A program made the translations under genes and the position numbers. 64,000 nucleotides of DNA. Origin: Ascidia mentula. Its lineage: Eukaryota; Chordata; Ascidiacea; Phlebobranchia; Ascidiidae. Positions 23,300 through 36,910 of the stretch are shown here, one piece after another (the stretch's first letter is position 1; each line of letters begins with the position of its first letter). The notes beneath the pieces were generated by a model, which saw only the letters and a list, made by a program, of their open reading frames with translations, did no database searches and had not been told where the DNA came from. The DNA lies in the NCBI GenBank assembly GCA_947561715.1, contig OX387197.1, positions 15,497,001 through 15,561,000 on the forward strand, given 5' to 3'.

Positions 23300-26200
23300 A
23301 AAAACAGAGTCCAGCTTATGTCGCCCATTGTTAAGTGGGCTTGGGGCTCGAAAAAAACAGAGTCCAGCCTATGTCTCCCATTGTTAAGTGGGCTTGGGGC
23401 TCGAAAAAAACAGAGTCCAGCCTATGTCGCCCATTGTTAAGTGGGCTTGGGGCTCGAAAAAAACAGAGTCCAGCCTATCCCACCCAGTCTTAACTTCGGC
23501 CCTATCTCGACCATTGTTAAGTGGGTCGCGAAGAAAACAGAGTCCAGCCTATCCCACCCAGTCTTAACTTCGGCCCTATCTCGCCCATTGTTAAGTGGGT
23601 CGCGAAAAATACAGAGTCCAGCCTATGTCTCCCATTGTTAAGTGGGCTTGGGGCTCGAAAAAAACAGAGTCCAGCCTATCCCACCCAGTCTTAACTTCGG
23701 CCCTATCTCGCCCATTGTTAAGTTGGTCGCGAAAAAAACAGAGTCCAGCCTATGTCGCCCATTGTTAAGTGGGCTTGGGGCTCGAAAAAAACAGAGTCCA
23801 GCCTATGTCTCCCATTGTTAAGTGGGCTTGGGGCTCGAAAAAAACAGAGTCCAGCCTATGTCGCCCATTGTTAAGTGGGCTTGGGGCTCGAAAAAAACAG
23901 AGTCCAGCCTATCCCACCCAGTCTTAACTTCGGCCCTATCTCGACCATTGTTAAGTGGGTCGCGAAGAAAACAGAGTCCAGCCTATCCCACCCAGTCTTA
24001 ACTTCGGCCCTATCTCGCCCATTGTTAAGTGGGTCGCGAAAAATACAGAGTCCAGCCTATGTCTCCCATTGTTAAGTGGGCTTGGGGCTCGAAAAAAACA
24101 GAGTCCAGCCTATCCCACCCAGTCTTAACTTCGGCCCTATCTCGCCCATTGTTAAGTGGGTCGCGAAAAAAACAGAGTCAAGCCTATGTCTCCCATTGTT
24201 CAGTGGGCTTGGGGCTCGAAAAAAACAGAGTCCAGCCTATGTCTCCCATTGTTAAGTGGGCTTGGGGCTCGAAAAAAACAGAGTCCAGCCTATGTCGCCC
24301 ATTGTTAAGTGGGCTTGGGGCTCGAAAAAAACAGAGTCCAGCCTATCCCACCCAGTCTTAACTTCGGCCCTATCTCGCCCATTGTTAAGTGGGTCGCGAA
24401 GAAAACAGAGTCCAGCCTATGTCTCCCATTGTTAAGTGGGCTTGGGGCTCGAAAAAAACAGAGTCCAGCCTATCCCACCCAGTCTTAACTTCGGCCCTAT
24501 CTCGCCCATTGTTAAGTGGGTCGCGAAGAAAACCGAGGCCCTATCTCGCCCATTGTTAAGTGGGTCGTGAAAAAAACAGAGTCCAGCCTATGTCTCCCAT
24601 TGTTAAGTGGGCTTGGAGCTCGAAAAAAACAGAGTCCAGCCTATCCCACCCAGTCTTAACTTCGGCCCTATCTCGCCCATTGTTAAGTGGGTCGCGAAAA
24701 AAACAGAGTCCAGCCTATGTCTCCCATTGTTAAGTGGGCTTGGGGCTCGAAAAAAACAGAGTCCAGCCTATCCCACCCAGTCTTAACTTCGGCCCTATCT
24801 CGCCCATTGTTAAGTGGGTCGCGAAGAAAACAGAGTCCAGCCTATGTCTCCCATTGTTAAGTGGGCTTGGGGCTCGAAAAAAACAGAGTCCAGCCTATCC
24901 CACCCAGTCTTAACTTCGGCCCTATCTCGCCCATTGTTAAGTGGGTCGCGAAAAAAACAGAGTCCAGCCTATGTGTCCCATTGTTAAGTGGGCTTGGGGC
25001 TCGAAAAAAACAGAGTCCAGCCTATCCCACCCAGTCTTAACTTCGGCCCTATCTCGCCCATTGTTAAGTTGGTCGCGAAAAAAACAGAGTCCAGCCTATG
25101 TCGCCCATTGTTAAGTGGGCTTGGGGCTCGAAAAAAACAGAGTCCAGCCTATGTCTCCCATTGTTAAGTGGGCTTGGGGCTCGAAAAAAACAGAGTCCAG
25201 CCTATGTCGCCCATTGTTCAGTGGGCTTGGGGCTCGAAAAAAACAGAGTCCAGCCTATCCCACCCAGTCTTAACTTCGGCCCTATCTCGCCCATTGTTAA
25301 GTGGGTCGCGAAAAAAACAGAGTCAAGCCTATTTCTCCCATTGTTAAGTGGGCTTGGGGCTCGAAAAAAACAGAGTCCAGCCTATGTCTCCCATTGTTAA
25401 GTGGGCTTGGGGCTCGAAAAAAACAGAGTCCAGCCTATGTCGCCCATTGTTAAGTGGGCTTGTGGCTCGAAAAAAACAGAGTCCAGCCTATCCCACCCAG
25501 TCTTAACTTCGGCCCTATCTCGCCCATTGTTAAGTGGGTCGCGAAGAAAACAGAGTCCAGCCTATGTCTCCCATTGTTAAGTGGGCTTGGGGCTCGAAAA
25601 AAACAGAGTCCAGCCTATCCCACCCAGTCTTAACTTCGGCCCTATCTCGCCCATTGTTAAGTGGGTCGCGAAGAAAACCGAGGCCCTATCTCGCCCATTG
25701 TTAAGTGGGTCGTGAAAAAAACAGAGTCCAGCCTATGTCTCCCATTGTTAAGTGGGCTTGGAGCTCGAAAAAAACAGAGTCCAGCCTATCCCACCCAGTC
25801 TTAACTTCGGCCCTATCTCGCCCATTGTTAAGTGGGTCGCGAAGAAAACAGAGGCCCTATCTCGCCCATTGTTAAGTGGGTCGTGAAAAAAACAGAGCCC
25901 AGCCTATGTCTCCCATTGTTAACTGGGCTTGGGGCTGGAAAAAGCAGAGTCCAGCCTATCCCACCCAGTCTTAACTTCGGCCCTATCTCGCCCATTGTTA
26001 AGTGGGTCGTGAAAAAAACAGAGTCCAGCGTATGTCTCCCATTGTTAAGTGGGCTTGGGGCTCGAAAAAAACAGAGTCCAGCCTATCCCACCCAGTCTTA
26101 ACTTCGGCCCTATCTCGCCCATTGTTAAGTGGGTCGCGAAAAAAACAGAGTCCAGCCTATGTCTCCCATTGTTAAGTGGGCTTGGGGCTCGAAAAAAACA

Positions 26201-29200
26201 GAGTCCAGCCTATCCCACCCAGTCTTAACTTCGGCCCTATCTCGCCCATTGTTAAGTGGGTCGCGAAAAAAACAGAGTCCAGCCTATGTCTCCCATTGTT
26301 AAGTGGGCTTGGGGCTCGAAAAAAACAGAGTCCAGCCTATCCCACCCAGTCTTAACTTCGGCCCTATCTCGCCCATTGTTAAGTGGGTCGCGAAAAAAAC
26401 AGAGTCCAGCCTATGTCTCCCATTGTTAAGTGGGCTTGGGGCTCGAAAAAAACAGAGTCCAGCCTATCCCACCCAGTCTTAACTTCGGCCCTATCTCGCC
26501 CATTGTTAAGTGGGTCGCGAAAAAAGCAGAGTCCAGCCTATCCCACCCAGTCTTAACTTCGGCCCTATCTCGCCCATTGTTAAGTGGGTCGCGAAAAAAA
26601 CAGAGTCCAGCCTATGTCTCCCATTGTTAAGTGGGCTTGGGGCTCGAAAAAAACAGAGTCCAGCCTATCCCACCCAGTCTTAACTTCGGCCCTATCTCGC
26701 CCATTGTTAAGTTGGTCGCGAAAAAAACAGAGTCCAGCCTATGTCTCCCATTGTTAAGTGGGCTTGGGGCTCGAAAAAAACAGAGTACAGCCTATCCCAC
26801 CCAGTCTTAACTTCGGCCCTATCTCGCCCATTGTTAAGTTGGTCGCGAAAAAAACAGTCCAGCCTATGTTGCCCATTGTTAAGTGGGCTTGGGGCTCGAA
26901 AAAAACAGAGTCCAGCCTATGTCGCCCATTGTTAAGTGGGCTTGGGGCTCGAAAAAAACAGAGTCCAGCCTATGTCTCCCATTGTTAAGTGGGCTTGGGG
27001 CTCGAAAAAAACAGAGTCCAGCCTATCCCACCCAGTCTTAACTTCGGCCCTATCTCGCCCATTGTTAAGTGGGTCGCGAAAAAAACAGAGTCCAGCCTAT
27101 GTCGCCCATTGTTAAGTGGGCTTGGGGCTCGAAAAAAACAGAGTCCAGCCTATGTCTCCCATTGTTAAGTGGGCTTGGGGCTCGAAAAAAACAGAGTCCA
27201 GCCTATGTCGCCCATTGTTAAGTGGGCTTGGGGCTCGAAAAAAAACAGAGTCCAGCCTATCCCACCCAGTCTTAACTTCGGCCCTATCTCGCCCATTGTT
27301 AAGTGGGTCGCGAAGAAAACAGAGTCCAGCCTATCCCACCCAGTCTTAATTTCGGCCCTATCTCGCCCATTGTTAAGTGGGTCGCGAAAAAAACAGAGTC
27401 CAGCCTATGTCTCCCATTGTTAAGTGGGCTTGGGGCTCGAAAAAAACAGAGTACAGCCTATCCCACCCAGTCTTAACTTCGGCCCTATCTCGCCCATTGT
27501 TAAGTTGGTCGCGAAAAAAACAGTCCAGCCTATGTTGCCCATTGTTAAGTGGGCTTGGGGCTCGAAAAAAACAGAGTCCAGCCTATGTCTCCCATTGTTA
27601 AGTGGGCTTGGGGCTCGAAAAAAACAGAGTCCAGCCTATGTCTCCCATTGTTAAGTGGGCTTGGGGCTCGAAAAAAACAGAGTCCAGCCTATGTCGCCCA
27701 TTGTTAAGTGGGCTTGGGGCTCGAAAAAAAACAGAGTCCAGCCTATCCCACCCAGTCTTAACTTCGGCCCTATCTCGCCCATTGTTAAGTGGGTCGCGAA
27801 GAAAACAGAGTCCAGCCTATCCCACCCAGTCTTAATTTCGGCCCTATCTCGCCCATTGTTAAGTGGGTCGCGAAAAAAACAGAGTCCAGCCTATGTCTCC
27901 CATTGTTAAGTGGGCTTGGGGCTCGAAAAAAACAGAGTACAGCCTATCCCACCCAGTCTTAACTTCGGCCCTATCTCGCCCATTGTTAAGTTGGTCGCGA
28001 AAAAAACAGTCCAGCCTATGTTGCCCATTGTTAAGTGGGCTTGGGGCTCGAAAAAAACAGAGTCCAGCCTATGTCTCCCATTGTTAAGTGGGCTTGGGGC
28101 TCGAAAAAAACAGAGTCCAGCCTATGTCGCCCATTGTTAAGTGGGCTTGGGGCTCGAAAAAAACAGAGTCCAGCCTATCCCACCCAGTCTTAACTTCGGC
28201 CCTATCTCGCCCATTGTTAAGTGGGTCGCGAAAAAAACAGAGTCCAGCCTATGTCTCCCATTGTTAAGTGGGCTTGGGGCTCGAAAAAAACAGAGTCCAG
28301 CCTATGTCTCCCATTGTTAAGTGGGCATGGGGCTCGAAAAAAACAGAGTCCAGCCTATCCCACCCAGTCTTAACTTCGGCCCTATCTCGCCCATTGTTAA
28401 GTGGGTCGCGAAGAAAACAGAGTCCAGCCTATCCCACCCAGTCTTAATTTCGGCCCTATCTCGCCCATTGTTAAGTGGGTCGCGAAAAAAACAGAGTCCA
28501 GCCTATGTCTCCCATTGTTAAGTGGGCTTGGGGCTCGAAAAAAACAGAGTACAGCCTATCCCACCCAGTCTTAACTTCGGCCCTATCTCGCCCATTGTTA
28601 AGTTGGTCGCGAAAAAAACAGTCCAGCCTATGTCGCCCATTGTTAAGTGGGCTTGGGGCTCGAAAAAAACAGAGTCCAGCCTATGTCGCCCATTGTTAAG
28701 TGGGCTTGGGGCTCGAAAAAAACAGAGTCCAGCCTATCCCACCCAGTCTTAACTTCGGCCCTATCTCGCCCATTGTTAAGTGGGTCGCGAAGAAAACAGA
28801 GTCCAGCCTATGTCTCCCATTGTTAAGTGGGCTTGGGGCTCGAAAAAAACAGAGTACATCCTATGTCTCCCATTGTTAAGTGGGCTTGGGGCTCGAAAAA
28901 AACAGAGTCCAGCCTATCCCACCCAGTCTTAACTTCGGCCCTATCTCGCCCATTGTTAAGTGGGTCGCGAAAAAAACAGAGTACAGCGTATGTCTCCCAT
29001 TGTTAAGTGGGCTTGGGGCTCGAAAAAAACAGAGTCCAGCCTATCCCACCCAGTCTTAACTTCGGCCCTATCTCGCCCATTGTTAAGTGGGTCGCGAAAA
29101 AAACAGAGTCCAGCCTATGTCTCCCATTGTTAAGTGGGCTTGGGGCTCGAAAAAAACAGAGTCCAGCCTATCCCACCCAGTCTTAACTTCGGCCCTATCT

Positions 29201-32200
29201 CGCCCATTGTTAAGTGGGTCGCGAAAAAAACAGAGTCCAGCCTATGTCGCCCATTGTTAAGTGGGCTTGGGGCTCGAAAAAAACAGAGTCCAGCCTATCC
29301 CACCCAGTCTTAATTTCGGCCCTATCTCGCCCATTGTTAAGTGGGTCGCGAAAAAAACAGAGTCCAGCCTATGTCTCCCATTGTTAAGTGGGCTTGGTGC
29401 TCGAAAAAAACAAAGTCCAGCCTATCCCACCCAGTCTTAACTTCGGCCCTATCTCGCCCATTGTTAAGTGGGTCGCGAAAAAAACAGAGTCCAGCCTATG
29501 TCTCCCATTGTTAAGTGGGCTTGGGGCTCGAAAAAAACAGAGTCCAGCCTATCCCACCCAGTCTTAACTTCGGCCCTATCTCGCCCATTGTTAAGTGGGT
29601 CGCGAAAAAAACAGAGTCCAGCCTATCCCACCAAGTCTTAACTTCGGCCCTATCTCGCCCATTGTTAAGTTGGTCGTGAAAAAAACAGAGTCCAGCCGAT
29701 GTCGCCCATTGTTATGTGGGCTTGGGGCTCGAAAAAAACAGAGTCCAGCCTATGTCTCCCATTGTTAAGTGGGTTTGGGGCTCGAAAAAAACAGAGTCCA
29801 GCCTATGTCGCCCATTGTTAAGTGGGCTTGGGGCTCGAAAAAAACAGAGTACAGCCTATCCCACCCAGTCTTAACTTCGGCCCTATCTCGCCCATTGTTA
29901 AGTGGGTCGCGAAGAAAACAGAGTCCAGCCTATGTCTCCCATTGTTAAGTGGGCTTGGGGCTCGAAAAAAACAGAGTCCAGCCTATCCCACCCAGTCTTA
30001 ACTTCGGCCCTATCTCGCCCATTGTTAAGTGGGTCGCGAAGAAAACAGAGTCCAGCCTATCCCAACCAGTCTTAACTTCGGCCCTATCTCGCCCATTGTT
30101 AAGTGGGTCGCGAAGAAAACAGAGTCCAGCCTATCCCACCCAGTCTTAACTTCGGCCCTATCTCGCCCATTGTTAAGTGGGTCGCGAAGAAAACAGAGTC
30201 CAGCCTATCCCAACCAGTCTTAACTTCGGCCCTATCTCGCCCATTGTTAAGTGGGTCGCGAAGAAAACAGAGTCCAGCCTATCCCACCCAGTCTTAATTT
30301 CGGCCCTATCTCGCCCATTGTTAAGTGGGTCGCGAAAAAAAACAGAGTCCAGCCTATGTCTCCCATTGTTAAGTGGGCTTGGGGCTCGAAAAAAACAGAG
30401 TACAGCCTATCCCACCCAGTCTTAACTTCGGCCCTATCTCGCCCATTGTTAAGTTGGTCGCGAAAAAAACAGTCCAGCCTATGTTGCCCATTGTTAAGTG
30501 GGCTTGGGGCTCGAAAAAAACAGAGTCCAGCCTATGTCTCCCATTGTTAAGTGGGCTTGGGGCTCGAAAAAAACAGAGTCCAGCCTATGTCGCCCATTGT
30601 TAAGTGGGCTTGGGGCTCGAAAAAAACAGAGTCCAGCCTATCCCACCCAGTCTTAACTTCGGCCCTATCTCGCCCATTGTTAAGTGGGTCGCGAAAAAAA
30701 CAGAGTCCAGCCTATGTCTCCCATTGTTAAGTGGGCTTGGGGCTCGAAAAAAACAGAGTCCAGCCTATGTCGCCCATTGTTAAGTGGGCTTGGGGCTCGA
30801 AAAAAACAGAGTCCAGCCTATCCCACCCAGTCTTAACTTCGGCCCTATCTCGCCCATTGTTAAGTGGGTCGCGAAAAAAACAGAGTCCAGCCTATGTCTC
30901 CCATTGTTAAGTGGGCTTGGGGCTCGAAAAAAACAGAGTCCAGCCTATGTCTCCCATTGTTAAGTGGGCATGGGGCTCGAAAAAAACAGAGTCCAGCCTA
31001 TCCCACCCAGTCTTAACTTCGGCCCTATCTCGCCCATTGTTAAGTGGGTCGCGAAGAAAACAGAGTCCAGCCTATCCCACCCAGTCTTAATTTCGGCCCT
31101 ATCTCGCCCATTGTTTAGTGGGTCGCGAAAAAAACAGAGTCCAGCCTATGTCTCCCATTGTTAAGTGGGCTTGGGGCTCGAAAAAAACAGAGTACAGCCT
31201 ATCCCACCAAGTCTTAACTTCGGCCCTATCTCGCCCATTGTTAAGTTGGTCGTGAAAAAAACAGAGTCCAGCCGATGTCGCCCATTGTTATGTGGGCTTG
31301 GGGCTCGAAAAAAACAGAGTCCAGCCTATGTCTCCCATTGTTAAGTGGGTTTGGGGCTCGAAAAAAACAGAGTCCAGCCTATGTCGCCCATTGTTAAGTG
31401 GGCTTGGGGCTCGAAAAAAACAGAGTCCAGCCTATCCCACCCAGTCTTAACTTCGGCCCTATCTCGCCCATTGTTAAGTGGGTCGCGAAGAAAACAGAGT
31501 CCAGCCTATGTCTCCCATTGTTAAGTGGGCTTGGGGCTCGAAAAAAACAGAGTCCAGCCTATCCCACCCAGTCTTAACTTCGGCCCTATCTCGCCCATTG
31601 TTAAGTGGGTCGCGAAGAAAACAGAGTCCAGCCTATCCCAACCAGTCTTAACTTCGGCCCTATCTCGCCCATTGTTAAGTGGGTCGCGAAGAAAACAGAG
31701 TCCAGCCTATCCCACCCAGTCTTAACTTCGGCCCTATCTCGCCCATTGTTAAGTGGGTCGCGAAGAAAACAGAGTCCAGCCTATCCCAACCAGTCTTAAC
31801 TTCGGCCCTATCTCGCCCATTGTTAAGTGGGTCGCGAAGAAAACAGAGTCCAGCCTATCCCACCCAGTCTTAATTTCGGCCCTATCTCGCCCATTGTTAA
31901 GTGGGTCGCGAAAAAAACAGAGTCCAGCCTATGTCTCCCATTGTTAAGTGGGCTTGGGGCTCGAAAAAAACAGAGTACAGCCTATCCCACCCAGTCTTAA
32001 CTTCGGCCCTATCTCGCCCATTGTTAAGTTGGTCGCGAAAAAAACAGTCCAGCCTATGTTGCCCATTGTTAAGTGGGCTTGGGGCTCGAAAAAAACAGAG
32101 TCCAGCCTATGTCTCCCATTGTTAAGTGGGCTTGGGGCTCGAAAAAAACAGAGTCCAGCCTATGTCGCCCATTGTTAAGTGGGCTTGGGGCTCGAAAAAA

Positions 32201-33340
32201 ACAGAGTCCAGCCTATCCCACCCAGTCTTAACTTCGGCCCTATCTCGCCCATTGTTAAGTGGGTCGCGAAAAAAACAGAGTCCAGCCTATGTCTCCCATT
32301 GTTAAGTGGGCTTGGGGCTCGAAAAAAACAGAGTCCAGCCTATGTCTCCCATTGTTAAGTGGGCATGGGGCTCGAAAAAAACAGAGTCCAGCCTATCCCA
32401 CCCAGTCTTAACTTCGGCCCTATCTCGCCCATTGTTAAGTGGGTCGCGAAGAAAACAGAGTCCAGCCTATCCCACCCAGTCTTAATTTCGGCCCTATCTC
32501 GCCCATTGTTAAGTGGGTCGCGAAAAAAACAGAGTCCAGCCTATGTCTCCCATTGTTAAGTGGGCTTGGGGCTCGAAAAAAACAGAGTACAGCCTATCCC
32601 ACCCAGTCTTAACTTCGGCCCTATCTCGCCCATTGTTAAGTTGGTCGCGAAGAAAACAGAGTCCAGCCTATGTCTCCCATTGTTAAGTGGGCTTGGGGCT
32701 CGAAAAAAACAGAGTACATCCTATGTCTCCCATTGTTAAGTGGGCTTGGGGCTCGAAAAAAACAGAGTCCAGCCTATCCCACCCAGTCTTAACTTCGGCC
32801 CTATCTCGCCCATTGTTAAGTGGGTCGCGAAAAAAACAGAGTACAGCGTATGTCTCCCATTGTTAAGTGGGCTTGGGGCTCGAAAAAAACAGAGTCCAGC
32901 CTATCCCACCCAGTCTTAACTTCGGCCCTATCTCGCCCATTGTTAAGTGGGTCGCGAAAAAAACAGAGTCCAGCCTATGTCTCCCATTGTTAAGTGGGCT
33001 TGGGGCTCGAAAAAAACAGAGTCCAGCCTATCCCACCCAGTCTTAATTTCGGCCCTATCTCGCCCATTGTTAAGTGGGTCGCGAAAAAAACAGAGTCCAG
33101 CCTATGTCTCCCATTGTTAAGTGGGCTTGGTGCTCGAAAAAAACAAAGTCCAGCCTATCCCACCCAGTCTTAACTTCGGCCCTATCTCGCCCATTGTTAA
33201 GTGGGTCGCGAAAAAAACAGAGTCCAGCCTATGTCTCCCATTGTTAAGTGGGCTTGGGGCTCGAAAAAAACAGAGTCCAGCCTATCCCACCCAGTCTTAA
33301 CTTCGGCCCTATCTCGCCCATTGTTAAGTGGGTCGCGAAG
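23300..33340 (+). repeat. Inverted copy of the 10-kb master segment
   Basis: Reverse complement of about 6040-16077; paired positions sum to 39377 at every landmark checked from 23441 to 32559, so there is no net insertion or deletion in about 10 kb. Examples: 13276-13545 with 25832-26101, 11237-11467 with 27910-28140, and 8213-8413 with 30964-31164, including the TAAACAATGGG variant near 8261. Pairing fails near 33341, where this copy has GCGAAGAAAAC and the partner has the plain T7 form. This arm belongs to the right contig and becomes one palindrome with 5355-16077 if the contigs are merged. Confidence 0.92.
26785..26856 (+). repeat. 72-bp A variant with CAG junction
   Basis: An A monomer starting GTACAGCC and ending in AAAAAAACA joins the next GTCC directly, giving CAGTCC for the usual CAGAGTCC, a 2-bp loss. 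It is always preceded by the TTGGTCGCG variant and nearly always followed by a B monomer of the GTTGCCC or GTCGCCC type, so all copies are one lineage. Reverse copies (GGACTGTTTTTTTCGCGACC) are at about 7330, 8905, 10755, 11366, 11852, 12519 and their partners in 45829-64000. Confidence 0.9.
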
Positions 33341-36300
33341 AAAACAGAGTCCAGCCTATCCCAACCAGTCTTAACTTCGGCCCTATCTCGCCCATTGTTA
33401 AGTGGGTCGCGAAGAAAACAGAGTCCAGCCTATCCCACCCAGTCTTAACTTCGGCCCTATCTCGCCCATTGTTAAGTGGGTCGCGAAGAAAACAGAGTCC
33501 AGCCTATCCCAACCAGTCTTAACTTCGGCCCTATCTCGCCCATTGTTAAGTGGGTCGCGAAGAAAACAGAGTCCAGCCTATCCCACCCAGTCTTAATTTC
33601 GGCCCTATCTCGCCCATTGTTAAGTGGGTCGCGAAAAAAACAGAGTCCAGCCTATGTCTCCCATTGTTAAGTGGGCTTGGGGCTCGAAAAAAACAGAGTA
33701 CAGCCTATCCCACCCAGTCTTAACTTCGGCCCTATCTCGCCCATTGTTAAGTTGGTCGCGAAAAAAACAGTCCAGCCTATGTTGCCCATTGTTAAGTGGG
33801 CTTGGGGCTCGAAAAAAACAGAGTCCAGCCTATGTCTCCCATTGTTAAGTGGGCTTGGGGCTCGAAAAAAACAGAGTCCAGCCTATGTCGCCCATTGTTA
33901 AGTGGGCTTGGGGCTCGAAAAAAACAGAGTCCAGCCTATCCCACCCAGTCTTAACTTCGGCCCTATCTCGCCCATTGTTAAGTGGGTCGCGAAAAAAACA
34001 GAGTCCAGCCTATGTCTCCCATTGTTAAGTGGGCTTGGGGCTCGAAAAAAACAGAGTCCAGCCTATGTCTCCCATTGTTAAGTGGGCATGGGGCTCGAAA
34101 AAAACAGAGTCCAGCCTATCCCACCCAGTCTTAACTTCGGCCCTATCTCGCCCATTGTTAAGTGGGTCGCGAAGAAAACAGAGTCCAGCCTATCCCACCC
34201 AGTCTTAATTTCGGCCCTATCTCGCCCATTGTTAAGTGGGTCGCGAAAAAAACAGAGTCCAGCCTATGTCTCCCATTGTTAAGTGGGCTTGGGGCTCGAA
34301 AAAAACAGAGTACAGCCTATCCCACCCAGTCTTAACTTCGGCCCTATCTCGCCCATTGTTAAGTTGGTCGCGAAGAAAACAGAGTCCAGCCTATGTCTCC
34401 CATTGTTAAGTGGGCTTGGGGCTCGAAAAAAACAGAGTACATCCTATGTCTCCCATTGTTAAGTGGGCTTGGGGCTCGAAAAAAACAGAGTCCAGCCTAT
34501 CCCACCCAGTCTTAACTTCGGCCCTATCTCGCCCATTGTTAAGTGGGTCGCGAAAAAAACAGAGTACAGCGTATGTCTCCCATTGTTAAGTGGGCTTGGG
34601 GCTCGAAAAAAACAGAGTCCAGCCTATCCCACCCAGTCTTAACTTCGGCCCTATCTCGCCCATTGTTAAGTGGGTCGCGAAAAAAACAGAGTCCAGCCTA
34701 TGTCTCCCATTGTTAAGTGGGCTTGGGGCTCGAAAAAAACAGAGTCCAGCCTATCCCACCCAGTCTTAATTTCGGCCCTATCTCGCCCATTGTTAAGTGG
34801 GTCGCGAAAAAAACAGAGTCCAGCCTATGTCTCCCATTGTTAAGTGGGCTTGGTGCTCGAAAAAAACAAAGTCCAGCCTATCCCACCCAGTCTTAACTTC
34901 GGCCCTATCTCGCCCATTGTTAAGTGGGTCGCGAAAAAAACAGAGTCCAGCCTATGTCTCCCATTGTTAAGTGGGCTTGGGGCTCGAAAAAAACAGAGTC
35001 CAGCCTATCCCACCCAGTCTTAACTTCGGCCCTATCTCGCCCATTGTTAAGTGGGTCGCGAAAAAAACAGAGTCCAGCCTATCCCACCAAGTCTTAACTT
35101 CGGCCCTATCTCGCCCATTGTTAAGTTGGTCGTGAAAAAAACAGAGTCCAGCCGATGTCGCCCATTGTTATGTGGGCTTGGGGCTCGAAAAAAACAGAGT
35201 CCAGCCTATGTCTCCCATTGTTAAGTGGGTTTGGGGCTCGAAAAAAACAGAGTCCAGCCTATGTCGCCCATTGTTAAGTGGGCTTGGGGCTCGAAAAAAA
35301 CAGAGTCCAGCCTATCCCACCCAGTCTTAACTTCGGCACTATCTCGCCCATTGTTAAGTGGGTCGCGAAGAAAACAGAGTCCAGCCTATGTCTCCCATTG
35401 TTAAGTGGGCTTGGGGCTCGAAAAAAACAGAGTCCAGCCTATCCCACCCAGTCTTAACTTCGGCCCTATCTCGCCCATTGTTAAGTGGGTCGCGAAGAAA
35501 ACAGAGTCCAGCCTATCCCAACCAGTCTTAACTTCGGCCCTATCTCGCCCATTGTTAAGTGGGTCGCGAAGAAAACAGAGTCCAGCCTATCCCACCCAGT
35601 CTTAACTTCGGCCCTATCTCGCCCATTGTTAAGTGGGTCGCGAAGAAAACAGAGTCCAGCCTATCCCAACCAGTCTTAACTTCGGCCCTATCTCGCCCAT
35701 TGTTAAGTGGGTCGCGAAGAAAACAGAGTCCAGCCTATCCCACCCAGTCTTAATTTCGGCCCTATCTCGCCCATTGTTAAGTGGGTCGCGAAAAAAAACA
35801 GAGTCCAGCCTATGTCTCCCATTGTTAAGTGGGCTTGGGGCTCGAAAAAAACAGAGTACAGCCTATCCCACCCAGTCTTAACTTCGGCCCTATCTCGCCC
35901 ATTGTTAAGTTGGTCGCGAAAAAAACAGTCCAGCCTATGTTGCCCATTGTTAAGTGGGCTTGGGGCTCGAAAAAAACAGAGTCCAGCCTATGTCTCCCAT
36001 TGTTAAGTGGGCTTGGGGCTCGAAAAAAACAGAGTCCAGCCTATGTCGCCCATTGTTAAGTGGGCTTGGGGCTCGAAAAAAACAGAGTCCAGCCTATCCC
36101 ACCCAGTCTTAACTTCGGCCCTATCTCGCCCATTGTTAAGTGGGTCGCGAAAAAAACAGAGTCCAGCCTATGTCTCCCATTGTTAAGTGGGCTTGGGGCT
36201 CGAAAAAAACAGAGTCCAGCCTATGTCTCCCATTGTTAAGTGGGCATGGGGCTCGAAAAAAACAGAGTCCAGCCTATCCCACCCAGTCTTAACTTCGGCC

Positions 36301-36910
36301 CTATCTCGCCCATTGTTAAGTGGGTCGCGAAGAAAACAGAGTCCAGCCTATCCCACCCAGTCTTAATTTCGGCCCTATCTCGCCCATTGTTAAGTGGGTC
36401 GCGAAAAAAACAGAGTCCAGCCTATGTCTCCCATTGTTAAGTGGGCTTGGGGCTCGAAAAAAACAGAGTACAGCCTATCCCACCAAGTCTTAACTTCGGC
36501 CCTATCTCGCCCATTGTTAAGTTGGTCGTGAAAAAAACAGAGTCCAGCCGATGTCGCCCATTGTTATGTGGGCTTGGGGCTCGAAAAAAACAGAGTCCAG
36601 CCTATGTCTCCCATTGTTAAGTGGGTTTGGGGCTCGAAAAAAACAGAGTCCAGCCTATGTCGCCCATTGTTAAGTGGGCTTGGGGCTCGAAAAAAACAGA
36701 GTCCAGCCTATCCCACCCAGTCTTAACTTCGGCCCTATCTCGCCCATTGTTAAGTGGGTCGCGAAGAAAACAGAGTCCAGCCTATGTCTCCCATTGTTAA
36801 GTGGGCTTGGGGCTCGAAAAAAACAGAGTCCAGCCTATCCCACCCAGTCTTAACTTCGGCCCTATCTCGCCCATTGTTAAGTGGGTCGCGAAGAAAACAG
36901 AGTCCAGCCT
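33215..36910 (+). repeat. Arm of 3.7-kb inverted repeat (partner 51992-55687)
   Basis: Paired positions sum to 88902 at 33248, 33671, 34082, 35405, 35829 and 36240. The left limit is where this copy has the A7 junction and the partner has GAAGAAAAC, near 33214. The right limit is near 36911, where this copy has CCCAACCAG and the partner passes to a B monomer. Confidence 0.83.
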
